This document shows, piece after piece, positions 31,276-43,174 of a stretch of DNA of 64,000 nt. Source of the stretch: Astrothelium macrocarpum (taxonomy: Eukaryota > Ascomycota > Dothideomycetes > Trypetheliales > Trypetheliaceae); contig JAGEMR010000022.1 in NCBI GenBank assembly GCA_021030915.1, positions 310,001 to 374,000 of the forward strand. The letters run 5' to 3'. Below the pieces are notes generated by a model that did not search any database, was not told the DNA's origin, and saw only the letters and a program-made list of their open reading frames with translations. The position numbers were made by a program, and so were the translations under genes. Position 1 is the stretch's first letter; each line of letters starts with the position of its first letter.

Positions 31276-32051
31276 CTACTGGTTTGAGACGAGAGCCATC
31301 AAATTAAAGTTGATATTTTGATACTCTTCTCTCCGGATAAATTCTTGAATCATATTCAAGCCCTTGTCATTCAGCACGTCGTCGCCTTCCGGCAAGGAGC
31401 CCCTATCAATTGGCCCTTTTCTATCGCCATCAAGCTCGTAAAGGTGCCCTCTAGACTTTACGAAGCAGACATAGTGGTAGTCAACCTCTGCTGCTGCATC
31501 TTCAGGAACATTAGATTGCCCTTTCAAGGCAGCCTTCTTATGTGCCTTCTCGAGGTCTTGCGAAAGCTCCAAGACCGTGGCGCGCTCGTCTGGAGGCAGC
31601 AGGCTACACTGTTGGAGAAGCCTATCCAGCGGTGAATGCGGGCCTAGGGCTATAGTTAGCAATGCGCAGCAGATGCTATAGGCGATTCCGGCCTAATACA
31701 AATAAAATCTCTGGCAGGCTCATTGCTGACTGCATGTAAAACTCCGTAGAGTCCACAGGCGTTATTGATAGTCTGTTTGAACCAGACTACATCCTCTTCT
31801 TCCCCGTAGGCTTTGTAAACTGCACTCTTCGCTTCCTCCTGCGCCTTCTGTGTCTCGTAAGCTTCCGAAGTGGGGAAGATTAGAATGAGTGCGAGAACAG
31901 GACGCGGCACAGCTGCTAGCAGGTCGATGTCGTCTATCGATAACACATCCTGGAAAGAAACATTTTTGCTCACACCCAATTCATGAGCAAGATCAGTGAA
32001 GACGGAAGGGTCAGATTCGAGAGGTATGTAATGTTTTGTATAAGCAGTCAT
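31276..32051 (-). CDS. YUH1: Ubiquitin C-terminal hydrolase (UCH family)
   Basis: Exon 1 is 31700-32051 and exon 2 is 31276-31649 (donor GTATTA, branch GCTAAC, acceptor TATAG); 241 aa. The active site is readable: oxyanion Gln and nucleophilic Cys in QTINNACGLYGVLHA (about residue 95), catalytic His in YHYVCFV and Asp in LYELDGDRKGP. The size matches yeast Yuh1 and human UCHL3 (about 230-240 aa). It trims short adducts from the ubiquitin C-terminus and processes ubiquitin and Rub1/NEDD8 precursors in the cytosol. The symbol is by family resemblance. Confidence 0.9.
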
Positions 32052-32650
32052 GGCTAAAGTATAGTGAGCATAGGTACTTAGGCCTAAGCCACTTGTAAAT
32101 GTTCACAGCGCGTGAATGAAGCGCCTACTAAATAGCTTGGATTCCTCATGATATCCAAATATACTTAATGTAGAAGTCAGTTAAATTTGTGAAACCGATT
32201 TCTGCCAACACACATGAGCTCATGTTCTCAATGATTCATGCTAATGATATTACACTAGTCTGAACATAGTAGTCCATCTTCGTCCAACGTTCGCTTCGCT
32301 ATTCGTACTTCAGACCATGCATACACCATACACCATTCGCTGACGAAGCAAGACAGCCGCGTCATGCGTAAAAATGCCGAGCGTTTACTCTCCTCAGAGG
32401 TACAAGATATGTCTTAGCCGCACACAACGTCACGCAGGCCACCTGAGCAATAGTGAGTCCTCGGGTAGAAAGATCGGCCACCAATGACCGTGACTGAGTC
32501 AAGCAAGTCTTTGTAGGAGACGATTCCTCCACATTCACCATAGCCCGTACACAAATGCAGCGTACAAAATACAATTCTCAGAACAGCAGGGAGAAGCAAT
32601 CAACCCTCTGACTCCGCGTTCTGCTGCTCCGCCCATTTCTGACCATATAG
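32052..32650. other. Intergenic, nothing seen
   Basis: 600 bp between two minus-strand genes: 5' flank of the UCH gene and 3' flank of the Zds1 gene. No coding structure is supported. Confidence 0.5.
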
Positions 32651-32737
32651 TCACCACATCTCCTCCTCCGTTCCGCCCTGGCCCTCCAACCCTGCCGCAC
32701 CATCCCCCATCTGGCCCGCTTGCTTCCCCCCCATCGC

Positions 32738-32771
<34 letters not shown>

Positions 32772-35439
32772 GCCGACGGCTGCCCCGCAATCTGGATCTG
32801 CGGATGCATTTGCTGCACCTTGGCGAGGTAGCTATACATGAAGTTACTCAGCAGCACCTGCGAGTACAGCGCGCGCCGGGGGTTCGCCAGCTTCATGTGC
32901 GCCATGCGGTAGATGGCGCGCTCCTCGAGGATGCTGAAGCGCGTCCAATTGTAGTCGATGTCGGGCTTGAGGATGCGCGCGGGTGGTGGGTCCGGGGAGA
33001 GACCGCGCAGGGAGCTGGGCTTTTTGCTGTGGCCGTGCTCGTTGGACGATGAAGGCGATTTCTTGCGCGTGCCGCCAAAGATGGAGGCGAGGAGTCCCGG
33101 GTCCTTGTCCTTTTTGCTGTCGAGCCCGGCTTTGCTGCGGCTGGTGGCTTCTTTTTTGCGCTCTTCTTCGAGACGGATGCTATCGCGGTCGAGGACGAGG
33201 CTTTCACGGCCGCGGGGTGCAGGGCTGCCGCCATCAATGCTGGTTTGGAGGAGGTCGAGGCGGGTGTTGTCGATTGCTTTTTGGTCACGGCCGAGCTTCG
33301 ATGCTTTGTTGCGTCTTGTGGCAAGCTCGCGCTCGTCTCGTTCTTTTTGCTCCTTCTCCCGCGCTTTTTCTTCCGACCCGAGCAGCGAGCTCCAACTCCA
33401 GCCTGTCTTTCGAGATCCATCCGCGCTATCCTTTTTATCTTTGGATTTGTTTGGCTCCGGCTTCTGGTCTTCAAAAGTAGGGATAAATGATAGCGAGTCG
33501 GTGCGTATACTGTGACCTGGTAACGGTGATGGTTGACCCGCCATGTCCTCCAACGTTTGATTTGGGCTTTTGGTTGAATTAGGGTGAGCGCGAGATCCAG
33601 CCGGAGGCCTGCCTGAAACTCCTGGTGGCTTACGCAACCCACGGGGAATACCCTGCTGTGCTACGGACGGTGGCGGTGCATGTGAAGATTTGCGTTCTGG
33701 ATGCCATATGCTATGCTGTGTAGAATGACGAGGAGTGTCCTGTGGAGGTGGCGTTTCGACAATAGATGGGACATTGGGAGGCGGTACATACCCTGGCAAC
33801 GGTGCGGTTGTGCGGCCGTTGGAGGCAATCCGGGAGTGAAATGGCTTGGGTTGAATTGGACGAGGTCTTTCGGATTCTGGAGTTTCGATTGATGTTCGGG
33901 AGGGTGACCTATCATCTGTTGGTGATGTTCGTTGTTGTTGCTGTGGTAAAGACGGTTTGGACACAGCATCCTCTTGAGCCTGCGATGGCCTGGCTTTCCT
34001 CGGCCTTGAAAAATTGTCCGGAGGTTCAGGTGATCTTCGGGGTGGTATCGGTTCGGTATGAACTCTGTTCAAAGGGAATTCGGGCTCTTCTCTTGCCCCA
34101 CCGACTGGAGAGGAGATCGGGGATTCCTCGGTATCAGTTTCTGCTGACCTAGTAGCAACTCCAGCTGCACGCTTTGAGAAGGGCACTCGTTCGCCCTTTT
34201 TCAGACTACCTCTCCGATAAGTAGTTCGCGTGGATCTTTTCAGAGTTTGGCCGGTTGGGGCAGGCGGCAGGATTGGCATGTCCTCGCGTGCACCAAGCTC
34301 AATCTCTGAATCTTTTGACTCACGATTCGTGTTGATACTGAGACTACGCATCACCTTTGACGGGTCGCTAACCAATGTCTCCAAGTCCTGAAGGTTTGTG
34401 GCGCGGCCTGACTTTGTTCGACCAGGACCTGATCTTTTTCTTTCCAGTCTCTCAGCTCCATCTTGATAGCCATTGGGCGTATCTATTTGTCGTGACAGCA
34501 TCGACTTTTTACGCCGTAAACTAGCTCCCGATCCTTGTCTTTCTATGCCATCTGATGACAGTAATGAATCTTCGCTTCCTGATCTTCGCCGTATTCTATC
34601 AACCTTGTCTTCGATGAAGGTTTTGAACTCCTTCGGAGCCAACTCCGGATGCAGCCTGGCCGGAACCCAGAATAATCTCGAGGTATCATCTTCATCATCT
34701 GAATGTGAAGGGGCTACCGTTGGTACATTGCCAAAATTTGATTGGAAGGATGGTAGGTCCGGATCTGCGCCATTAACGTCCATAGACATCCGTCGAATAG
34801 CCTGAAGATTGCTCAATTCTTGGGCAACTGCTGCAGGACTTGATTCGTAGTCGATATCATTAAGGGGAAAGGGTTGTGTAGCGGTTTCTGAGGTTGATCG
34901 ATGTAGGTGAGGAGGTGAGTTGCGCGCACTCTCCGAGCTGATGGAAGACTTTCTCCCTGAATCTGGTTTCGGCGATCCATTGACAGGGCTTTTGTCCGTT
35001 TCATTCGACATGGCTCGTTCTAGCGACGATATAGGAGGTGAAGCTTTTTTGGACTCGAAGTAGCTCGAGTTCTTTTCGTAGTTTTCACTTGGGGGGGTGC
35101 TCATGAAGCTGAGAGGCCGAGATTCATGTTTGCTACCATAATCATTATCTCCGTACATGTCTCCTATAGCTTCCGTGACGTGATGATTGTCGTCGCTTAT
35201 GGATATATGAGAGGTGTGGCCGCGACGGCCCTGGTATGTACGGTCCAGGTCTTGGGCTCGTGACGAGGTCTGGAATAGTAGAGAGATGTGTTAGCACTCT
35301 GGTCGATGAAGATGCATGAAATGAAGCACAAGGGCTCAGGATGCTTCCATTGTAAGCCGCTCAAGCTTGACGGAAGTTTAATTGAGGGTTGTCTGGGGGA
35401 GTTAGACTGAACGAGGTTGCAAGGTCGACGCACCTGCAT
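32651..35439 (-). CDS. ZDS1: Zds1-type regulator of PP2A
   Basis: Two exons: a 6-nt coding exon (35434-35439, ATG CAG), an intron (GTGCGT, branch GCTAAC, CAG), then 32651-35269; 874 aa. Extending upstream of the internal ATG at 35158 is justified, because the in-frame reading SHISISDDNHHVTEAIGDMY is clearly coding. Most of the protein is disordered and Ser/Pro/Arg-rich, with an early ordered patch DTSRLFWVPARLHPELAP. The conserved Zds C-terminal domain is at about 770-820 (YNWTRFSILEERAIYRMAHM). A ten-glutamine tract (about 835) follows. In yeast Zds1/2 bind the PP2A B subunit Cdc55 and steer mitotic entry and polarity. Confidence 0.85.
32741..32770. repeat. (CTG)10 microsatellite coding polyglutamine
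   Basis: Ten perfect CTG triplets, which read as ten CAG codons in the Zds1 gene near its C-terminus; likely length-variable between strains. Confidence 0.95.
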
Positions 35440-36334
35440 GTCGGAGGATGATGGAATGCAGACGCTGAATCCCAATAAGCGGGGCTCAACAAGAGAGACT
35501 CCGATAGTAGGAGAGATCGGAGCATCGAAGGCAGTAGGCTCAGGAGGTTTAGTAATACAAGAAAAGGTCGTAGTTGGCCCCTAACGTGGTCACCGTACTC
35601 CGTAAAGGGGAGAGAGATGGAGGATGGTGTGGCGCCCGGCTTCTAAAAGCCGCGAGGCCGTTGTTCATGCGCCGCCGAGCAAAGACCTGTCAAAGAGCAA
35701 TACATCCATTCCCTGAGAATTGCAGATCTATCTGAGCGCTAGAGATAGCAGGGACAACATAGCTTCCTATACAAAGTGCACTTGGACAATCCCGGCAGGT
35801 CGCCGAGTGCGACGCGGGCCGAGATCGTGAATTCGTCCGCATCTTTTGATCTATTTTCCAAAGCTCTAGAGAGCTACTCTATGTCATATTTTACACACCG
35901 TATCATCTATCTGTGTCGCCTTGGAACAAAACAAGCACTAATATGAAAGCAACCAGAGCTCGACAGTAAAGAGCCAAGCATCTCGTGTTGAGTCTGCTGA
36001 CCTAAGACAGCCCACGTTAAGACCCGCGCGCAAGGGGTACCGTGGTAGGGAGGGGAGTATTGAGCGAATAGAGGAGGCAATGGAGCTTTTTTTGCAGCCG
36101 CCTATCAGCCAGAACGCCAAGCGTCACCGAGACGCATGCAACCAAGGATCCCAGTCAACGCCGTTTGGAAAACAAAAGCAAGTCGCTACCGAACTCAAAC
36201 ACCTCATCCAATGCCACTCGATACACATTTGACACCACCAGAATTTTCGAACGGTCACGTGACAAAACAATTCCATGGAGTGTCCGTTAAGCGGATCATC
36301 TGGGTGGGTACAGTATGTTTTACGAAATTAGCGA
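35440..36334. other. Intergenic, 5' region of the Zds1 gene
   Basis: 0.9 kb between the start of the Zds1 gene and the end of the Gem1 gene, both minus strand. No gene is supported. Confidence 0.5.
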
Positions 36335-38345
36335 CTAGCTCCCGAAATAGGGAATCGATCCAGATAAATGCTTCTTCCATACAATTGCAAAGGCAGCAAT
36401 TGCGCAAATAGTCGAGCCTAATGCAACGTAAAGTCCGGTCCTGTCAATTGACTCTTCATCCACCTTGGGAAATGCGGTGGATGGATGAGTTGCGCTTTCG
36501 GCGAGCTGTGGGGGTGGTTAGGCGACAGACAATCTAGCAATTGTGCATTCAGGACTTACATGGACGAACAGTTCAGCAACACTCGACCAAGTAACGCTGA
36601 CATGCAGTGGCGTTGCCATTTTCAGAGAAGCGGTATATTCGTCTGGTTGCAATTCACTGCGCTGAGTTGCTTTATCCTGGTCTGCCTTCAGAGCTGTGTA
36701 GACAGCCGGAACGCCATCAAGCTGCGGATATCTCTTTCTAAGGTCGATGATGTGAGCGAAACTGTCTGAATCACTAGAATCGTAGGTATAGCAAATAATG
36801 TCGCAGGCATCCAGTTTGGCTTGATTTTCCAAGATTGCCGGCTCCAATTCGCCAAGCTCTTCGAGGATAAGGTAGCACTGCTTGCCACCGTGAAGTTCGA
36901 CTGTGTTTACGGCAGTCCGTGGCTTGATGGTGGGGTGGTACATGCTGCTGAATGGTCTGTTCAGGAAAGCTGAGAGTAAAGAAGATTTGCCACTACTGCT
37001 AGCACCTAGCACATAGCAGAGGAATACATTTCGCTCAACTCTGCCAGGTCTGCTTCTCCTCTTTCGGGCTTTGGTGACTTTTAGAGCAGCTGTCGTTCCT
37101 GCTCGACTCGGCGTTTCGAAGCCAAGATAGGCAAGATACTCGAGGGTCGTTTTTGGCTCTTCAAAAGTGGTCATGCTCCACTGTGCTAGCCAACCTTGTA
37201 AAGTAATGTATCCAGCCTCATTGCGTACTGTGCATGACGGAAAGGACGAATCCACCCAAGACGGTGGCAAGCCGGGCGTTGGTGCAAATAGTGCAGCCAG
37301 TTCGGAGTCATTCAATCCACCATCACTGTCTTTGTCAAACAGGAGAAATAGATCGACAAAGAAGCGATAGCCGGCTGGGCTGAGCTCTGCAGATGAGAAC
37401 TGGGGTACATCAAATTTAGGATGGAGGAATGAGTCATTCAAACTTAGGCTGTCAGTGTAATGGAATTTTCTCAGTACAATCCACACTGTCTCATGTCGAC
37501 CTTTTTCAGCAAACAGTTTATTCAGTAGGATGAAGCCCTTTTCATCGATGCCTTTCTCTGAGACTGAAAATGGCGAGTGTTTTTGGATGGAGCGCTTTAT
37601 GTTGGCAAGATCATCTTCGGCGAGGGGCTTTTCAAAGCACTTCATTTGAAAGTCATGAATCTCTTGATCACTCAAGTAGCCATCCTGATCTTTGTCACAA
37701 AGATAGAACACTCGTTGGAGTGCAGCAATGGCTGCTGGCTTCAGGTTTTGCTCCTTTGAATCAAACAATGGAGCTATTGGGTGGGTGACAGCTTTTTGAC
37801 AGAGGAAAAAGACCTCATTGACATTGTGGTGTTCCCGTGCGCTCGTGCGTATGCATGAATCTATCTCTTTGAATTCGGCCATGAGCGGAAGCATTTCATC
37901 CTCAATCACTTGAGCAGTTGAACCACTGGCAGCAAGATCCGACTTGTTTGCGCACAGCACTACCGGCACATTGACCCCCAGCGAGCGGAAATAAGGCATC
38001 CATGACAGTGCGACGCGTTCATAGCTATAGTGATCCGAGTATACCAACAGTATCACGTTTGACTTGCGGATTTCCTTGCGCAATGTATCACGATCCTGTG
38101 GCTGGGCCAAGGTGTCAACGATGGTGGTGGTGACATTATCAGGAGTGCCGAGGGTCGGCGGAAGGGTAACTTGAGGAAGCACTGGTTGGATTTTGGTGGT
38201 GATAAAGATGTCTTTGACGAAGGAGGCTATGAGAGAGCTCTTTCCCACATCGTTGTCACCGCATACACATATTCGGACTACGAAAGGGAGTCGGAGTCAG
38301 CGCGGGTTGAAACAGCGGATGAGACGATTGCGGACCTGTAGCCAT
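36335..38345 (-). CDS. GEM1: Gem1/Miro mitochondrial Rho GTPase
   Basis: Three exons: 38336-38345 (10 nt, ATG GCT ACA G), 36560-38277 and 36335-36505; 632 aa, the usual Gem1 length. GTPase 1 has the P-loop GDNDVGKSSL near residue 10 and CANKSDL. EF hands are DKDQDGYLSDQE (about 195) and DKDSDGGLNDSE (about 316). GTPase 2 has GASSSGKSSL (about 430). The final exon adds a C-terminal anchor (VALGSTICAIAAFAIVWKKH, about 601-620) that places the protein in the mitochondrial outer membrane facing the cytosol. It regulates mitochondrial shape, inheritance and ER-mitochondria contact sites. The first donor is weak (GTCCGC), but the join restores the conserved MATVRICVCGD start. Confidence 0.92.
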
Positions 38346-39133
38346 ACTGCAGGTACATCTTCTGCAGATCGAAAAAGAGAAGATGACAAGGATTTGTTGT
38401 GAAGGCGGTGATCAGGAGGGGAGCATGGAGCGGAAACAGTGGTAGAAGGCGTCTGAGCGACAAGGTGTAAATGGGCCAGAATCAGGGCCAACAGGGTAGC
38501 AGACATGACGCCAAGCTCGACCTGCTCAAAGGCCTAGCCACGTGGAGCACCAAGATGCTGGGCATGCAATCTTAACGCTCTTTCGCTAGACCAGACCAGG
38601 CCAGTCGTGGCGCCAGGCGAAATCGAGTTGGCTCGACTGTCTCCCAATCTGTCGGGATGCGCAGTGTTTAAGGAACCACCGAACCTTTTCCCCGTGCTCT
38701 GCGACGACGTGCATGCTCAGCTCTCTACAGCAGGCAGTTGCATCCACGCTCCTTCGCTACCCTCCCGCTGCCTGCCGCCCACTACTCCTTTCCGTCGCTC
38801 TCTTCTTGACTCGTTACTTTACCTTGTTTCCCCGCCATCCTAGTGACCGGCTTCCCGTCTGGCTTTCATTTTTCCGCCCTCACAGGGTCCTGTTGGCTCT
38901 CTGTTGCAAGCCCAAAACCCCACATCAATCGCTCTCGCTTCGACGCGCGGTTACGCAAACGGCTCACCCGTCGCTGCAACATACTACCTCTTGCCGCTCA
39001 AGTAGCTCTATCACTTCTCCTGAAGCCCTGCCGAATGTTACTCCTGCTGCTGCTTACAAGAACGGGTCCTCGTTCTCGTGGGACTTGATTTAGAGACGTT
39101 GACCACACTTGGCCCACTGCGCCCCCATGTACA
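38346..39133. promoter_or_regulatory. Shared divergent promoter region gem1 / creC
   Basis: 788 bp lie between the divergent start codons. The creC side is pyrimidine-rich (about 38700-39060), as in fungal promoters and 5' UTRs. The 126-aa frame at 38713-39093 within it lacks any family feature and is probably untranslated leader. Individual factor sites cannot be assigned. Confidence 0.45.
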
Positions 39134-41246
39134 ATGTTGTAAGTCTTGCCAATCCTGTCCAGCGCGGTACGCCCAATCGGTGACTTTTTTTTGCTTACAC
39201 TGCTTTGTAAAGCGTCTTACCCCCTCCGCCACGATATTCGAACGCAGGTGGCCTATATGCTGGTCCAGGAGGTGGATCAGTTCCGCTCGTTGAGACCAAA
39301 AATTCTCTTACTACACCTACTGGAGCCGAGTATCAATTATCTGTAGGAGAAGGTATCTTTCCAATCACTAGCTCTGCAGTCGAATTCACCTCACGCTGTA
39401 ATTCAAGGCACCTATATCCTACGAGACGACCTTCACCTTGCTACACCGCCCCTTCATCCCTCTGAAGCTCCCGTTGTGAGCAACAATCCTTTGGCAACCG
39501 TCCCTCAGCCGCCAACTATCGGAACTAGAATCTCATCGGTAATTCTTACTCCTAGACCTTACTCGCGCCATCGTCTTTATCGCACAGCGACTGGAAACAG
39601 CGTTCGATCAATACCCCCGAGTATACAAGAAGAATCGCATACTTCTGTGAGCGATGGGATATCGGGTTCACATACTAATGGCAGTCCCATCTTCCCTGCC
39701 TACCACGTCCCTACATTTGGGGAAGGTAATCCGGCACTCGCTGCAGCCAATGGCAAAGAACTAAAAGACCCGTCGAAACGACGGAAGCCAAAGAACAACA
39801 TTATCAAAAGCAATTCATCTTTTGTATCGCGGGTAATTACTCATGAAACTTTGCAGAAGCGAATTCAAGAGCACCCCGCAGACGGCCTCTATGCCTTTGT
39901 TAACGTCAATCGAGCTTTTGAATGGCTCGATTTCTCATCATCTCAGAAGGATGATCCCTTGACAAAGATTTTGTTTACGAAAGCTCACGCATTATGTCAC
40001 GATATAAATCCAGTTACGAAGAGCGCGGCGCACATTGATATCATCATGGGTTTTAATTATGCAGATATAATATGGTATGAACCAATCTCACAAAAGTACT
40101 CTCGAATCAACAAGAATGGCGTCATCAATCCCCATCCCGTCACCGACATCGCATGGCTTCCCGGATCAGAGAACCTTTTCCTCGCGTCCCACATGGACGG
40201 CACTCTCATCGTCTACGACAAGGAAAAGGACGACGCCGTCTTCATACCCGAAGACGCCACCTCCAACGGCGAAGTAATTACGGAAAAGCCCGTCAACGGC
40301 AGTCATAGCATCGATCGCAGCAGCGCCATACACGTCAAAAAATCCGCCCAATCCCGTTCCCAAAAAACCAACCCCGTCGCCGTCTGGAAAGTCTCCAACC
40401 AAAAACTCAACGCCTTCGCCCTCTCCCCCGACGGCGTACACCTCGCCGTCGCCTCCGAAGACGGCAGCCTCCGCATCATCAACTACCTCACCGAGTCCGT
40501 CCTCGACCTGCACACCTCGTACTACGGCGGTCTGGCATGCGTGTGCTGGTCGCCCGACGGCCGCTACGTCGTCACCGGCGGCCAGGACGACCTCGTCAGC
40601 ATCTGGAGCCTCGCGGACCGCATGTTGGTCGCGCGCTGCCAGGGCCACAAGTCGTGGGTGACGGCGGTCGCGTTCGACCCGTGGCGCTGCGACGAGCGCA
40701 ACTACCGCTTCGGCAGCGTCGGCGAGGACTGCCGGCTGCTGCTGTGGGACTTCAGCGTCGGCATGCTGCACCGGCCCAAGGCGGCCAGCGTGCGCCAGCG
40801 CGGCTCCGTGTCGAGTCGCTACCCGGAGGGCCTGGTGCGGAAGGATAGCTCCGCGCTCACGAATACGTTGACGAATACGACGGCGGGCTCGGCGGGCGGG
40901 ATGGGGCGGTTGAGGAGCACGTCGAGTTTGCCGCCGGCGGAGGATGGGGAGGATGGCGGGGTGGTGGATGGGGATATTGTGGTGCATCCTGTGGAGCCGC
41001 GGGCGCGGACGGCGATGCTGCCGCCGGTGATGGCGAAGAAGGTGGATGAGCATCCTTTGGCGTGGTTGGGGTTCGAGGAGGATTGCATATTGACGAGTTG
41101 CTTGAATGGTGAGTGTTTCTCTTTGTTGAATATTCTAGAACAAAAGGCTGATGCGTCCTACTACAGGCCATATACGGACTTGGGATCGACCAAAGGAAGG
41201 AAGTGGCACGGCGGATGGCGAGACCGAAACATCACATTATAGCTGA
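39134..41246 (+). CDS. creC: CreC WD40 protein (CreB deubiquitinase partner)
   Basis: Four exons: 39134-39138 (5 nt, ATGTT), 39213-39352, 39408-41108 and 41167-41246; 641 aa. The joins restore the known CreC start (MFVLPPPPRYSNAGG), the DDLHLATPPLHPSEAP segment and the end GHIRTWDRPKEG. WD40 repeats fill the C-terminal two thirds, e.g. CVCWSPDGRYVVTGGQDDLV (about 425) and GSVGEDCRLLLWDF. In Aspergillus CreC stabilises the CreB ubiquitin protease and shapes carbon catabolite control; the animal relative WDR20 activates USP12/46. Codon use changes sharply near 40130, where the gene becomes GC-rich until about 41060. Confidence 0.92.
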
Positions 41247-43174
41247 TGAGGGTTTCCCAGAAGTCATGGTGGAACTGGCCTGATCTTTCGTTTGCTGCAT
41301 CAAACCTGCGTTTGCGTGCATTGTAAACGCAGGGCTGCATATTGACCTTGATCTAGAGCACGCAGACACTGACCTGGAGTGCCGATCTATGCTTGGAAGA
41401 GTAATGTAGCGATATGTACGATATACTCATTCGGTAAGAAGAAGGCTTTGTCTTATTGGTTGAACGCCTATATCTTGGCGTGATGGTCTAGAACTTCATC
41501 TGCCTAGATCTATGTCGAAAAGAAGATAGTACACCAAGGGAAGAGGCTTGCCGTAAGTAATTAGCTGGTGCTATATCAGTTGATCACCGTGCATTATCTG
41601 ATGAAAGTGGATACGTCAAAGCTCCTTGTGAATAGCCGCGTAGTAGGGTGCATTAGCCAAGGCAAACAAGTAGCCTAGGCTTTTGAGAAGTTGTTTACTA
41701 TTCAATTCTCAAACAGCTAGTCTATCCACATCCGCATTTGATTGATACGCTGATGAACGTGTGGAAAAGCTTGGGCGAGCATGTCTGAACCACCAAGACG
41801 GACTGCTAGCCTAATGACTCAAGGCGACTAACATAGCTCATATCAATTGATGACTCTGAACCTTATCTGTCACATCTGAGATAGGTACTTGGTGACGGGA
41901 ATAAGAGAATGAATAAGCAACTACTAGTGCCGGGATTGACTTTAGGATTCCTAGAGAAAGATGACCCGATATGGATTATGGAGTGAATAAGATGAGATCC
42001 TGCAAATCATCTTTCACCCTGTTTGATTGCGGCATGCTTTATTTCCACCCTCCAAGTGTTTTTCCTTTCACGAGCAATCTTTTCTTTGTTGAGTAATCTT
42101 GCAACATCGTATTCAGCTTCACATGATGGAACGGAACATGTTCCAAGGCAACCCTTGCCTAGGTAGATCAACTTTCTCTGGCGTTGCACAATCTCCATGA
42201 GCTTACATACTGTGATTCTCGAATAGAACTCCATTCTCCATCGGTGTTCGACGGAATGGGCGGAGACGGAGACGTAAACAATCGCACGCGGACACGGCAG
42301 TGGCTTGCCCAAGAGGGCGATAGCTCGGAGCATCTTCGGCCCGTCTCTCAGATTCGGCTAGACCTGACCAGCTCGTCACCTTGGTTGAGATCGGCTGCAG
42401 GGACCGCATGCCATACAGCCAGACTGAGCCAGTTTCCCTTCGCGTATCAGCCTCAGCCCAGCCGAAGCATATAAAGAAATCGTTGCAGATGACGGTTGCG
42501 CGCGGCCACGCAGGACAATGTTGGTCCAGCCCAAAAAGAAGGGGGCGCAGAGCACGTCTCACGCTTTGCTGCAGTAGCCGTCAGCTTCCTGCTTTTCCTG
42601 CCAGATTGTATTTGAGCCAGGCGAAGCCCCCAAGTTAGTCTGCGAGGCAGTTTTTTTGAAATTCTTGGATTTTTTTTTGTCCCGCTCTGTATGACGATTT
42701 TTTGTTGATGCGGCGCTGCGGTCGGCTATCTTTGGCCCACTTTTCCCACCACGCCGTTCGATTGGCAGCTTCCGATACGGCAGTCCGATGTCTCGCGTTA
42801 TCCAGCCATCGAGCTTTACACCTGACACATGCGCGGTGAGGTCCTTCCAAAGAAAAATTTCATGCTCTTTCACAACGTTGTTCGTTGCAGCCTTGTGCAA
42901 CCATTGGTTGCAAGGGTTCTCAACGACATGGCGCCGACTTCCGGCTTTCTATCTTTGAGGCCCCTGCGCGTGGATACAGTCACATCACATATCTCAACAC
43001 TACCTTACCCACCGCCTTAATTTAGTTTAAGAGGTTGCTGACGCAATTCATGCTCAGCCTTACCCCCATACCCTGCTCTTGCAAAGGGTTAAACATACAA
43101 AGAGCGCAACCAAACGCCGTTGGAAAGTTTCCGTAGGCCCGGAGGTTACCGAGCTATCCAAAGCTCAGTATTTC
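41247..43174. other. Intergenic creC / arrestin, no supported gene
   Basis: 1.9 kb between two plus-strand genes. Open frames on both strands at 42007-42900 have no family features. A polypyrimidine/T-rich stretch near 42651-42680 and the final part before 43175 probably form the promoter and leader of the arrestin gene. Confidence 0.45.

Noticed and set aside
32893..33642. 249-aa minus-strand frame and plus-strand frames of 165-185 aa over the Zds1 gene
   Set aside because: Out-of-frame shadows of a low-complexity, GC-rich coding region; the Zds C-terminal domain fixes the true frame.
38713..39093. 126-aa frame upstream of creC as a separate gene
   Set aside because: Pyrimidine-rich leader composition; the CreC start lies downstream at the micro-exon.
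40166..41053. 295-aa open frame antisense to creC
   Set aside because: Arises from the C/G-ending codons of the sense gene; His/Arg-rich low-complexity product without family features.
42007..42900. Several 70-119 aa frames between creC and the arrestin gene
   Set aside because: Overlap on both strands without domain or splice support.
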